Origin: Ichthyophis bannanicus
Taxonomy: Eukaryota > Chordata > Amphibia > Gymnophiona > Ichthyophiidae
Direction: 5' to 3'
Assembly: GCA_033557465.1 (NCBI GenBank)
Contig: CM066048.1
Location: forward strand, 16,468,305 to 16,532,304
Length of the DNA: 64,000 nucleotides
The notes below the pieces were generated by a model. The model was not told the DNA's origin. It was given only the letters and a program-made list of their open reading frames with translations, and made no database searches. The position numbers and the translations under genes were made by a program. Positions 30,086 through 41,891 of this stretch are shown here, piece after piece; position 1 is the stretch's first letter; each line of letters begins with the position of its first letter.

Positions 30086-30304
30086 GAGGGAGAATTCTGT
30101 GAAGGCCTAGAGGCCTCACAGAACAAACACACCAAGTGGGGAAAATAAGATATATATATTTTTTTTTTTTGTAAAGAAATAAGAAAAAAGACCGGCGGTA
30201 CCGGTCCGGAATCGGGGAAGGCAGACACGCGGCCAAAGAAACAAATTAAAATAACTTCTTCAGCGGTGACAGGAACACGACCTGCTGGCTCCGTGGAAAA
30301 AGAA
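30086..30304 (-). other. DIRS b1 5' leader
   Basis: Leader between gag and the right ITR with an AT-rich TATATATATTTTTTTT block near 30150. No ORF. Confidence 0.55.
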
Positions 30305-30446
30305 GAACTGAGGAGAGTTGGTCAGGAAGGCGGGAAGGCAGTGCGCTTGCGCAGTGGGAGGCCCCAAAAGCTTTCCTTCTGGGAAGCTTTCCTGCGCAGG
30401 CTCCGTCGGTACCGACGTACCCATATGTGAGGACTTATTCCTGCTT
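30305..30446 (-). repeat. DIRS b1 inverted terminal repeat (5' side)
   Basis: Mate of 10843-10992, including the 14-bp palindrome at 30404-30417. The outer extension to 30459 (GTTCCTGGAGATA) is copied in the internal complementary region. Confidence 0.88.
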
Positions 30447-30459
30447 GTTCCTGGAGATA

Positions 30460-32735
30460 ATGCAGTTGTGATAGAAAAACGTATGGCTTCCGCACTTCCC
30501 ACAAGCAAGGCCGGCTCAAGAGGTTGTAGCACTCTGAGCTAACTTTTGCTTTTGTTGCCCCCCCCCCCCCCCTCCTCTTAGGTCCGATCTTGCAGTGCAA
30601 GCTGTGCAAATGTGGGAAATTTTTCAGCCCACTGACTTGTTAAATGCTACCTTCCCATTTAACTTTAACTGTGTGTTCTGTGTCACTATCCATATAGATC
30701 ATGCTGAATATGCAGAAAGTGGGTGTGGTCATTGTATTATCTGTTTAGCCTAGGCCTGATATTCCACAGACCTAAACTAAACATGTAACTTATCTGAAGA
30801 GTGGCTGAATATTGCCACTATCTGGATAGTTTTCTGGCCTACCCTTGGTCCCCCCCAACACGCTTCACAAGTATACAGATAATATCTGGCCATTCTGAAA
30901 TTTAAAGCCTGATACTATCTGTATTTTTTTGAAAATACACGGTTAGGCTAATTGCGCATTTGCCAATGAATGCTTAATTGCCTTTGAATATCAGTCTGAT
31001 AGGGCATAATCATTCATATGGAACACTCCCAGACTCCCCAATAAAATTTTCCCAACAGATGCAGAGCAGAAGTAGGGGGTTTCACTTTACACCTCAACAT
31101 ACAAAAAAAATTCTATTCAAATTTTAGCCTCGCATCAGTGACAACATCACTAACTCCCTCCACAGCTAGACTTTGTGTGTCATAATACAAAACCCTACAA
31201 ATGGGCACTTGACACCAGCATGAAGAACTCAAATTGCACCAAGCATTCATATGGTAAATCAGCACTGCAAATATTCTAGAACACCAGTAACCCCCAGTTG
31301 GAAAAGAGAACAAGCTGAACTATTACAGATTTCTAGAGAGAACCTACATGTTAACAGAATCCCTTATCTTGGTTGCACATGGAAAACACAGACTATCACC
31401 AATGAAAGATTAAGGGCCCAAAATTTATTTGGAGAGGCTATGTGCCCTTATGGTGCATAGCCCTGTCCGCCAACCCTTAACCCGGATATTCAATGCCGGG
31501 TCATATGCGGCCCCAGCATTAAATATCTGGGGATCACCACAAAAGCCGTAAGCTGCAGTAGCGATATTGCATGCTGCCTGGTTAGCTACTGCTCCTTAAA
31601 GATAGGCAAGGGTTTTCCCATCACCTGCTTCAAGGAAGACCTTTCCCTTTGTGCGGCTCTCATCTACTCCATAGCAGTCTGTCCTTTTCAACTGCCTCCA
31701 GGTCTTTTAAAGCTTCTTCCCTCCTCATATTTCTGCACTTGGTCTCACTTGTACCCCTCAGCCAATCACCTTGTCTCCACTGTCCTCAATCTCTGGTCAA
31801 TTTCTTAGCCCCCCATCCGCCAAGCAATTCCAAGTTCCCACTTAAACTCTCAATACCCAGCCTATCTTAGTCTGTCTTCTCTCACCCAATCTTAGAGGCT
31901 TCACCTGTCAGAGTCCATATCCCATGTTCCTTGTAACTGCCCTGCCTCCTACTCCCCTTCCCCAGCACCCACTCATTTACTTCCTTCTCCAATATTCATT
32001 AACCTTGTCTTTCTTCCTTTTTACCCCAGCATGTGTTCTTATACACCTTCCTGTCAATCTTCTCTTGGTTGAATTTATTTCTTCCCCATTTCCCACATTA
32101 TCTGTCCTCCTCTCCCTTCTCACTCCTCCAACATCTCCCTCTTTTTCCTACTCCAACCCTAGCATTTGCCATTATCAGCCCTCTTTCAATCCCAAGACTC
32201 AGTTCTAGAATTAGCTTCCTTCCAGTTCCAGCCCTTTTCCAGTCCTATCTCCCCAGACCTAGTATCAGCCCATTTCCAGTATTGGTCGACTTCCCAGCCC
32301 CAATATCAGCCCATTACCAGTCCCAGCCCCGCCTCCTCCCAGTCCCAGTATCAGCTCAGTTCCAGACCCCCACAGCCCTAGAATCAGTCCATTTCCAGCC
32401 CTCCACGGCCCAGTTCCAGCCCTCCACAGCCAAAGTATCAGCCACCCTCTACCCCTCCCTTCAGCAATACAGCCACGGGAGCATTTGCTTTTGCTCCTGC
32501 AACTATATTAAACATTAATACAACAATGGCAGGAAAAGTCAATGCTTCCCAGTTGTAATGAACATTAATACAACCATAGGATCATTTGCTTTTCCTCCCG
32601 TGGCTATATTAATGCTCAGCACAGCTGCAGGAGCATTTACAAAATACAAATAAAGGGATGGAGGCAAGATGGCAAATGACTGAGGTCACGGCTCTTACCG
32701 CTTTGCTGAGCTCCACATCCCTGCCATTTGCCGCT
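30460..32735. other. Unassigned sequence with low-complexity blocks
   Basis: 30502-30600 looks like the end of a hAT-type MITE (GGCCGGCTCAAGAGG plus a run of about 18 C), related to the one at 33400. About 31650-32200 is pyrimidine-rich. 32220-32450 is a degenerate minisatellite built on CAGCCC/TTCCAG units. No host gene, RNA gene or complete repeat could be supported. Confidence 0.5.
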
Positions 32736-33399
32736 ATGGGCAAGAAGAGGAAATCCAAACCCCAACCCTCCGGTGCAGGATCTTCCATGTCTGGGACCCA
32801 GCAGATGCTTGCTGACTGCGGAATCAGCCTGGGTTCTCGGAGTGGCACTTCAGTGGGACCGACAGTGCTATCGGCATCAGCTTTGAGTGGGGCGTCTTTG
32901 AACTCTGAAGATAGGGCTGCGCCGCCGAGACCTGGAAACTTTTCCAGCAGGGCCAGTGAGCTTTCGTTGCCCTTCCCATTTGGTGGGGGCTGTGCAGAGA
33001 GTTCTGAGGGGCTCCGGCGCAGCATCCTCTCCATTGGATGTGAGTGGGGAGCTGGCAAGTGCTGCTGCTGTGAAGGGGTCTGGCCCCTATGATTGTGTAA
33101 TGCCTTTCATCCTGGGTTTCACCGGGTTAAAGAAGCCTGCGGTTATGACTATGGATGCACTGTGGGAGGCAGCGGCCACAGTGAACTCTTCGCTCAGGAT
33201 GCTGCCAGGTTGGCTCTGCTGGAAATACGCCATGGGGAGGTGCATGATACCTCTGGGACACAGGTTAAAGACTTTACCATCCTAGTTCGCAAGTTAGAAC
33301 ACTTGGAGAATTTTTTCAGATAGAATAATTTGTGTTTTATCAACTTTCCCAAGTTGCCTATACTTGCTGCAGTTGAAATGGTGAAAAAATATCTCCAGG

Positions 33400-33737
33400 C
33401 AGGGCCAATCCAAGGGTTTCTGCCACCCTATGCAGAATCCCTGTCCTCACCGCCCCCCCCCCCCCTTGCTGACACTGCCCTCTCTCAGCTGCCACCACCC
33501 CCCCTCCAGCTGCTGCTGTCAACACTTCCCCAGATGCTGCTGATTCCGTCTAGGGAGGGGGAGGCGGGCAGTGGCAGCATTTCCAAAAGCTGCAGCTTTT
33601 GCCACTGTTTTTGGAAATACTGCTGCTGCCCACCTCCTCCCCCCAAAATTGAATCGGCGGCCGCCCATGTGTTCTGCCTCAGCTGCCATCAGCTGCCCTG
33701 GCGGCTGCCTAGCTTGCCTAGTAGATGGGATGGCCTG
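33400..33737. mobile_element. hAT-type MITE with perfect 8-bp TSD
   Basis: Begins CAGGGCCAATCC and ends ATGGCCTG, short imperfect inverted termini of hAT type, flanked by identical TCTCCAGG at 33392-33399 and 33738-33745. Eight-base duplications are diagnostic for hAT. It is non-autonomous, with a C-run near its 5' end and no ORF. Removing it restores the L1 ORF1 reading (EMVKKYLQ/EILTMSENN). Confidence 0.85.
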
Positions 33738-33902
33738 TCTCCAGGAGATCCTGACGATGTCCGAGAACAATTTGCCACTTATTGCCAGGGCGCAGTATTT
33801 GTCCTTGAGATCTGCGGCCATGCCTTCGGAGGGAGAACAAGTCCAAGCTCAGCAGGGTTCGTTTGGACCTTACTGGGTTTTTGGAGAACTCACTGGAGGT
33901 TG

Positions 33903-34203
33903 CATAGTAACATAGTATATGACAGCAGAGAAAGACCAGTACGGTCCATCTAGTCTGTCCAGCAAGGCGGCAAGAGTAGGTGCACCTGCCGCTCTGTGCA
34001 GGTCACCTCTCCCCATGCCTTTGTTTAGGGGTGTACCCACCACTCCTTGTAGGTCACCCCTATTTGTTCAGATATAAGAGATAGTTATGCTTATTTTGAT
34101 TTTATCCTGTTGCTATAAAGGGATCCACTGTGTCTGTCCCATGCCATTTTGAATTCTGTCACTGTGCTTGCCCCCACCACTTCCATCGGGAGGGCACTGT
34201 TGA
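33903..34203 (-). mobile_element. CR1-type LINE 3' fragment (family B)
   Basis: The minus strand encodes ALPMEVVGASTVTEFKMAWD, matching the end of the first element in the window (VEVVEMRTVTEFKKAWD). The 3' tail is similar too, with the GACAGAAAAAGACC-type motif here as a diverged copy. It is 5'-truncated and inserted in the L1 ORF1 remnant. Confidence 0.75.
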
Positions 34204-34453
34204 GATGGACCAGAATACTGTTTTGCTTTTATATTTCCATCATATATATGAATTGTTTATGGATGCGAAGATACAAATATTTCCTAATTTTTCGAGGGCT
34301 ACTCAAAAGTGGCGCAAGGACTTCCTGGACCTTAAGCCTAGGGTCCTTTCCCTGGGTGCCACATTTTTGTTAAAGTTTCTGAGTGGGTGTTTTATTTTCC
34401 TGGATAATAAACAATTTATTTTCTTTGACCCAAAGCAATTTGGTGGGTTGTGA

Positions 34454-34927
34454 GGGATCAGTGGTGGGCTGGTTTTCTCCCTGTTTAGCTAGCTGTGTCG
34501 CTCAGGGACTCCGTAGTTTTATTTTCCCTTTGGGACTATTTCTTTTCCTAGTTCTTGATCTAGTTTTGATGTTGGGATATGTTTTGTTATATTATATTGT
34601 ACAATTTGTCTTATTGATTGTACTTATCCTAATGGATTACCTTCATTCTCTTTGATGAGAAATTATTTTGTAAAATCCTTAAAGAATAAAAAATATATAG
34701 AAATAAAGGTTTTAAACTTTAGAATCTAGAGCAGGCTTGAATTAATGGGGAAGACAGTTCGGAAGTTAACAGCGGTCAGTAGCAAATCCTGTGTTTGCAC
34801 CTTCAGCCTATCAGAAACCAAGGATGAGGATAACTATCAGAAGGCCTCATAGCCTTGGGTGAGCAATGAGGCACTGCCCAAGCTTGTGACTGTTCAACCA
34901 AAGCTTTTCCCACTATGATATGCTTCA
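34454..34927. other. Unassigned, AT-rich L1 tail region and spacer
   Basis: About 34454-34700 probably belongs to the L1 remnant. After that no feature is recognised up to the DIRS b2 terminus. Confidence 0.45.
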
Positions 34928-37454
34928 TTCTCCAAGGGCAAGCAGGATGAGTCAGCCACACCTGGTGATGTCATCCAATGGCGCCATACATGGAAGATAC
35001 TCTCCTTAGAGCATGAGCTAGCCAGCCCAATCCACCGGCCCGCCCCTAGTCAGCCAGTTCTTTCTCTTCCGCCTTGCCCACAAGACGGATGTCTCTACTC
35101 TCCACAAGAACTTCAGCACATACAAAGAAATAAAGGAACAGAAGCAGAAAATCAAACTGATCTACAATGTTGAAACCAGCTTTAAAAAATGCAGCCGGTG
35201 CGCCCGGAAGATGAGCAACTCCGATGCCCATGAGTGCTGCCTCCGCTACCTGGAGAAAGACCATAAAGTAGAGGACTGCTCTGCCTGCGCACGAATGTCC
35301 CCACGGGCACGAAAATCCAGGGGACGTGCCCTCTAGGACTTCCTGAGGAGCTCGGATCATACAGAGGCCCTCAACGCTGCTCCCCCTCCTGGTAAAGACA
35401 CAGCTGACTCAGCGAGGGAGGCTCTCCCATGAGATTCCGCTCCCTCGGGGAACACTCCTGCTGCTACTGCTACTCCCCATAACCCTCCCACTGCCGACTT
35501 TCCTCCTCTGGACTCTAGCTGCCTCACCATGGAGGCCCCCTCCATGCGGACCCCCAGCCATGCTCCTCCACCACGCCTCAGCTCTTCTTCCGGCCATGCT
35601 GCTCTGCCGACAGCCCAGAGCAGAGAAGCTGCCTCAGCGCCACACAGACATCATCATCGGCATCTTAGACCCGCCTCCCGATCTTCTAATAGACAATGCA
35701 GAAGCCACGAAGGAGACACACCCACGGGCATCGCAGCTCCTCCAGCAGCCCCGATGCTTGATACAGACACTCGTACCACGCCAGAAGCAGGCACAGGAAA
35801 GGCAGCTGGAGGTAGGATACGAGTGCAGGAAGCCATAGGAGATGGCAGCACAGTACAGAATAAAGCAGGCAGGGGCACCTCAGCAGACAAATACACCAGC
35901 AGCCCAGCAGACACCGGCAGCTCAGTTGACTTTGGAAGAACATAAGAACATAACATAAGAACATAAGATATGCCATACTAGGTCAGACCAAGATCCATCA
36001 AGCCCAGTATCCTGTTTCCAACAGTGGCCAATCTAGGTCATACGTACCTAGCAGTTTCCCCAAAAGACACAGGTTCCATAATGCTTGTACTGGGTATCCT
36101 GGGTCCCTTCTTAATAATGGTTTATGGACCTTTACTCCAGGAACTTGTCCAAACCTTTTTTAAACCTTTTTTAAACCCAAACCTTTTTTAAACTAACAGC
36201 CTTTATTACATCCTCCGGTAACAAATTCCTGAGTTTGATTACACGTTGAGGGAAAAATATTTTCTTTTATTAGTCTTAAATAGTTTACCCTGTAGCTTCA
36301 TTGCATGTCCCCTAGTCTTTCTGTATTCTGATAACGTAAACAATCGATCTACGTTTACCCGTTCCACTTCATTCATTAATTTATAGATTTCCATCATATC
36401 TCCCCTCAGCTGTATCTTTTCCAGGTTAAAGAGCCGTAACCTTTTTAGCCTTTCTTCATAGGAGTATCCTTCCATCCCCTTTACCATTTTGGTGGCTCTT
36501 TTCTGAACCTTTTCTAATAATGCTATATATTTTTTAAGATACGGCAACCAGAATTGCACACAATATTCAAGGTGCGGTCTCACCATGGAACGATATAGAG
36601 GCATTATAATATCTTTTGTTTTATTTTCCATTCCTTTCCTTATCATACCTAGCATTCTGTTTGCTCTCTTGGCCGCCGCTGCACACTGGGCCAAGGGTTT
36701 TAACATGTTATCCACAATGACGCCTAAATCTTTTTCCTGGGTGGTGGTTCCTAATGTGGAACCTTGCATCGTGTAACCATAGTTTGGGTTGTTCTTCCCT
36801 AGGTGCATAACTTTGCACTTGTCCACATTAAATTTCATCTGCCATTTTGATGCCCAGTCTTCCAATTTATCAAGATCCTCTTGCAATTTTCCACAATCCT
36901 CTTGGGTTTTAACAACTTTAAATAGTTTTGTGTCATCTGCAAATTTGATAACCTCACTCGTTATTCCCCTTTCCAGGTCATTTATGAATATGTCAAAAAG
37001 CAGCGGACCCACCACAGATCCCTAGGGTACACCACTATTCACCTTTCTCCATTGGGAAAATTGGCCATTTAGCCCTACCCTCTGCTTTCTATCTTTTAAC
37101 CAGTTCCTGATCCACAATAGTACACTGCCTCCTATCCCATGACTCTTTAGTTTTCCCAAAAGTCTCTGATGAGGGTCCTTGTCAAAGGCTTTCTGAAGGT
37201 CCAGATAGACTATATCAACCAACTCACCTTTGTCCACCTGTTTATTCACACCTTCAAAAAAACGTAACAGATTAGTAAGACAAGATCTTCCTTGTCTAAA
37301 GCCATGTTGACTATCTCCCATTAGGCCATGACTATCTACATGCTGAGTAATTTTATTCTGAACCTGAACTAACATCTATCCTCAGACAATCCTTTTCCCA
37401 TGCTGCTTATCGCAAGTATAGCCTCGCTAATATAGCCACTGCATATTATTGCTA

Positions 37455-37695
37455 TTTAATCACCATACTGTTGTCAGTAGCCTTTATTAGTGCCAGTCAA
37501 CATTGTACTGTTGCCAGTAATCTTCCATTGCCAATTAACCATTATACCGTTGTCAGTAGCCTTATCAGCGCCAGTCACCACTGTACTGCCGCCAGTAATC
37601 TACCATTAAATAACTACTTTACTGTTGTCAGTAGCCTTATCAGTGCCAGTCACCATTGTACTCTTGCCAGTAATCTGCTATTAACCATTGTCTGT
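37455..37695 (+). repeat. L2 5' UTR tandem repeats (~75-80 bp x 3)
   Basis: Three diverged copies of a unit with TTGTCAGTAGCCTTATCAG, GCCAGTCACCATTGTACT and GCCAGTAATCT, starting near 37471, 37549 and 37626. They lie where an internal LINE promoter is expected. Confidence 0.75.
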
Positions 37696-40666
37696 TATTT
37701 CATTGTCTGTTGTGACCCAGCCTACTGCACTAAGTATCCGTTACAAAGTATCTGTACAAATAGCTGTTACAAAATAGATATCACAAAGCAGATGTATCTA
37801 AGTATATGTTACACAGTATCTATTGTAAAGCACCTGTTTTGAACTCTGCTAAATTTACCATAGGAACCTGCTACATTGTATCCAGCACTCAGCAATTGAA
37901 TTGTGTACTCATAATAACTCAGGACTGCTGTCTAGCTTCTATCCTATTCTCCTCTGTGCCTGCCATCAGTTAACAAACCAAGAGTTCCGTCAATAACTTC
38001 CTGGTGGTCTGCCCTTATTCACAATTACATTCACAATTACATAGCGCCCTACCAAGATGGGTTCCCCCATTACCACCATAGTAGGATGTTATATCATCCT
38101 TTCCAGTTGGTTTTCCAGCTCTCTTACCTTAACCCCAGCATCCAACCAGATTCCAATACTACGGAACCATGGAAGGAGATGGACTAGTGCGTCCCATAAC
38201 AACATAAATTGGGACACCCGCTCACACCACCCCCATCTGTTACACATTGCACTTCAACACACTATGAAATCCAAAAAAGTTGAAAACCCCTACCCTCATA
38301 GCCTAAAATGAGCCCTCATCAATGCCCGTTCAATCCGGAAGAAGTGGCCAGCCATCACTGACCTAATTTCCCTCCACGACCTTGATATACTCATGGTCAC
38401 TGAGACGTGGCTATCCGCCGAAGACAATGTCATACTCAACCAGCTCCTCCCCCAGAATTTCACGGTACATTCAAGTCATAGACAAGACAAAAGAGGAGGT
38501 GGTGTGCTCATCCTCACCAGGACAGACCTCCATTTCCAGACGGTGGACTCTACTAGTACAAATCACCTGGAGACCGTCACCATTTCCAACAAATGCTGCT
38601 CAATCAACCTGCTTTACAGAGCACCTTCAGCTTCCCCAGATGATCTCACTGCTATCATTGATCTTGCATCCAACACTCATACTCCAAGCATCCCAAATTG
38701 GATCCTAGGCGACTTTAACCTGCCTACACTACAAGATAATCAAGCATCATCCTTCCTCGATGCCCTTGCAAATTTTGGCTTCAAGCAATTAGTTAAGGAT
38801 CCTACTCATATCAAGGGAAATATCCTGGACTTAGTATTCGCCCCGCAAACATCTCTTAACCCATCTCAGGATCCCATAATGTCCATAACTTCTGTTCCTT
38901 GGTCAGATCACAAACTGATCATCATCCAGATTCCTTCTCACAAAGCCCACTCAAAGAGCAACAAAATACCAAGCAACTCTGCAAGACCGCCCTCTCGATG
39001 TTTCAAGCCATACAACAGAGATCTTATCCTTGCGGAAACTCAACAACTCATCAATGAAACCACCCTGAACCTTGACGACCTAATTTCTCACTGGAACAAT
39101 TGCCTCAGCGCAATCGCCCTACGCACACCAACCAACAGGCCCCCAGGTAAAAGAGCGAGTGCCCCATGGTACACAGCTGATCTTAGAGCATCTCTTACCC
39201 AATTACGGAAACTAGAGAAACGCTGGCGCCGATCTCATTCTTTAAGTGACCAGACAACATACAACTGTCATCTGGCTGCACACCGCAAGGCAATTACCGA
39301 TACGATGAAACAGTACCACTCGGATACCTTAAAGAGATCACTTAATAAACCACACGACCTTTTCGACCTGGTCAAGACTCTATCAAAGGAACCATCCTCT
39401 GGGCCTCAATTTGAGATACACCCACAAGATTTTGCAACCTACATTAAATCCAAGATATGCCAGACCAACAAAACCTCTACTACAACCACCACCCAGAGCA
39501 AGATTGCCCAACAGCCCTAACCGTATTCTCTACCCCCACTAAAAAAGAAATTGAAGACAGTATTATGGCCCTTAACACCACCACATCCCAGTCCGATCCA
39601 TGCCCAGCCTTCTGGATTAAGGAGCTTCACAGTCACTTCAGCCCAGTACTATCCAAAATAATGAACCTCTCCTTCTCAACCAGCTCTTTCCCTTCAGCCC
39701 TTAAGCATACCTCTATCAGACCTCTGCTAAAAAAATGCAAACTTGATCCCCAACAGGTAGAATCTTACAGACCTATATCCAGCATACCACTACTTGCGAA
39801 GATCATTGAAAAGGAGGTTCAACGACAATTACAGGATCACATCGACTCCGCTGCACCGTTAGACCCCTGCCAACATGGTTTTAGGGAATTCCATGGAGTG
39901 GAAACTCTTCTTACCACTCTCTTCTGCAAGATAATCACCAGCATTGACGACATCCGTCAAGGATTTGCTCTCATCTTTCTGGACATCGCTGCAGCTTTTG
40001 ATTCAGTAAGTCATGAGCTTCTCTTAGGACGACTGATTGAGAAAGGCATTAATGGAAGAGCGCTTGAATGGTGTAGATCTTACCTGTCTGGAAGATGGCA
40101 GCATGTTCGTTCTGGAGGGATAAATTCAGAACCCTTCCACCAAAGCCAGGGAGTCCCACAAGGATCCTCCCTTTCTGCATTATTGTTCAACATCTACATG
40201 CAGCCAATTTGTAATATCATCCGGTCCTTCATTGTTGATTGCATGTTATACGCAGACGATGTCCTGTTTACATACCCTTCTCTACTGAGCATTTGGACCT
40301 CTCCCCACTGACGAGCTGTTTCAATGCAATATCTGACTGGCTTCTTTCTCAAAACCTCCGAATACAACATAAGAAAATGGAAGTACTCTTCATTATGAGG
40401 AATCCTAACTTTACCCCACCACAATATCTTAAAGTAAAAGAAGCTGAGTTGCAATCTAAACCTTCAATACGTTACCTGGGAGTCACTTTGGATCAACGCC
40501 TGGACATGAAGGCTGTGATAAGGAAGCTTATCATAGCTCAGGTAGGAGCTATAGAAAAGATGATGTGACTCTGAACAAGCAACCTGTCAGTTTTGGTAGA
40601 AGTAAGAAAACAGAGTTTTCACATAAAAGACTACCAGTCCCAGAATGCACCAGGTTTCCAGCAGCC

Positions 40667-41458
40667 ATGAGGGGGGCTGAAGTGAGAAAACGTGTGTGCA
40701 ATCAAGAGAGCTATGAGGTAATCCCTAAGCACTCATCTCAAAGGGCAGGGCCTGATTCAACACAGCTGCGCTGTGTTAGGGAGGAGCACACATTAGGACA
40801 GAATAAGAATAGAGCTTATTCTTCAGATAACAGCTTCAGGAACAGCTTCAGCAAAAGCTACAAGCTCCAGCCCGGCTACAAGCACCAACATCACTTGGAG
40901 AAACAGAAGCCAAGCCAAGCGGATAGAGAGAGAAGGAAACTCTCTGGAAGGAAGAGAAGAAAGGCCATTGGAAGGTCTGGGAGATTCCAAGGCAGTACCT
41001 ATACTGGGAGGTATTCCAAATGCCAGCAGAGTCCATTGGACTGGAGTCAGCCAGAGGAATGGAATGGCAGAGATAGGAATCACCAGTGGCTACCTGGAAG
41101 AGAGAAGACTGCAGGTGGAAAGGACTTTCAGACCTATGCCAGAAGGTATGTGAGGAAAGATCCAGTGTCCAGGGATCAAGATTGGAAGGCTGGACATCAG
41201 AACTGGATTACATACTGGCCAGCCTATACAGAGAGGAATTATGATAGCAGGAGAGGCTCAGGTATGAACACTGATCCAGACCCTATCTATAATAGTGAAT
41301 GGCAGCAAGGGAATAAGCATTCTCATGATAGTGCCTTATGGAAAGACTCGTCTGTGCCAATGTATGATAGTGACCCTATGCTGATTGATGAAGGGGGAGA
41401 TACAGCAGATGAAACTATTAATTACATGGACTGTTCTCTATCTAAATGCTATTGCTAG
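40667..41458 (+). CDS. LTR-embedded ORF, 264-codon-class, unknown protein
   Basis: An ATG-initiated open frame (the frame is open from 40565) inside the U3-like part of the solo LTR. It is not recognised. Visible features: a basic cluster suited to nuclear import or nucleic-acid binding (ERRKLSGRKRRKA, about 40930-40966); a middle rich in Tyr, Trp, Gln, Arg and Gly (RGSGMNTDPDP preceded by repeated W/Y); and an acidic C-terminus (DSDPMLIDEGGDTADE) ending in a Cys-containing tail. There is no signal peptide and no membrane segment. Other frames of the same DNA are closed. A basic region followed by an acidic tail would fit a transcriptional activator, but that is speculation. No RNA evidence is available. 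Confidence 0.5.
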   Translation: MRGAEVRKRVCNQESYEVIPKHSSQRAGPDSTQLRCVREEHTLGQNKNRAYSSDNSFRNSFSKSYKLQPGYKHQHHLEKQKPSQADRERRKLSGRKRRKAIGRSGRFQGSTYTGRYSKCQQSPLDWSQPEEWNGRDRNHQWLPGREKTAGGKDFQTYARRYVRKDPVSRDQDWKAGHQNWITYWPAYTERNYDSRRGSGMNTDPDPIYNSEWQQGNKHSHDSALWKDSSVPMYDSDPMLIDEGGDTADETINYMDCSLSKCYC

Positions 41459-41885
41459 CTTTCTGTGAGCAAACACATCAGCCATCACAAAGAAACCTAT
41501 CTTTGTTCTTATTTCCACTGCAAAACAGCTCTTAAAGCAGGATTTGGGTTCACACAGTAGCAGCCAGCCAGCTAAAGGGTTTCAGCTGGTCAATTGATAG
41601 TAATTAAAGCTGCACCTGATTGTGTGTGTGAGCAAGGGAGAATCACTGCTGGGATCTGCGTGGAAAATAAGCAGAAGTTAACCTAACAAGCAAAGTTTAT
41701 TCATTTCTTTGTGCCTTTTATTTGGTAATTATTTGCTAAGAAAACATTAGCTAATTGCCTGACAAGCTGAAGGTTGTTTTCTGATTTGCTTTGTGACTTT
41801 ATGTTATCCATTTAAACACTGCAAGCAAGTAACCTCATTTATATTGCTAACAAGCATACTTGTGCTGGGTGAATTAAACCCCATC

Positions 41886-41891
41886 AATAAA
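41886..41891 (+). terminator. Polyadenylation signal in solo LTR
   Basis: AATAAA followed within about 60 bases by T/G-rich sequence, 165 bases before the LTR 3' end. The placement fits the R/U5 part of an LTR and supports a plus-strand orientation, the same as the embedded ORF. Confidence 0.5.

Larger units (their letters stand above)
10805..30459 (-). mobile_element. DIRS retrotransposon b1, complete but carrying nested insertions
   Basis: A second DIRS family, on the minus strand. Ends are fixed by inverted repeats (10843-10992 and 30305-30446) and by an internal complementary region at 11071-11165. From right to left it holds leader, gag, RT/RNase H/methyltransferase-like ORF, tyrosine recombinase. 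The RT is split twice: by a TA-flanked TIR element (13770-15292) and by a 12.6-kb CR1 (15443-28012) that itself holds DIRS a2. Without these the element would be about 5.6 kb. Frameshifts and stops in all three ORFs show that it is an older copy than a1 or a2. Confidence 0.9.
32736..34453 (+). pseudogene. L1-type LINE ORF1, broken by two insertions
   Basis: Starts MGKKRKSKPQPSGAG (ATG 32736). A middle frame gives FTILVRKLEHLENFFR-stop-NNLCFINFPKLP, the coiled-coil to RRM transition of L1-clade ORF1. It continues past the hAT insert with MSENNLPLIARAQYLSLR. A CR1 tail interrupts again, and the C-terminal domain resumes at about 34204 with LYFHHIYELFMDAKIQIFPN, then LDLKPRVLSLGATFLLKF and IFFDPKQF, ending in a stop at 34451. 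Several frame changes and an in-frame TAG at 33321 show decay. No ORF2 follows downstream; 34454-34700 is AT-rich with a final A-rich stretch near 34680-34700. Confidence 0.72.

Noticed and set aside
32220..32450. Possible coding sequence of a proline-rich protein
   Set aside because: Open frames result from a degenerate CAGCCC/TTCCAG minisatellite; no start context or family match.
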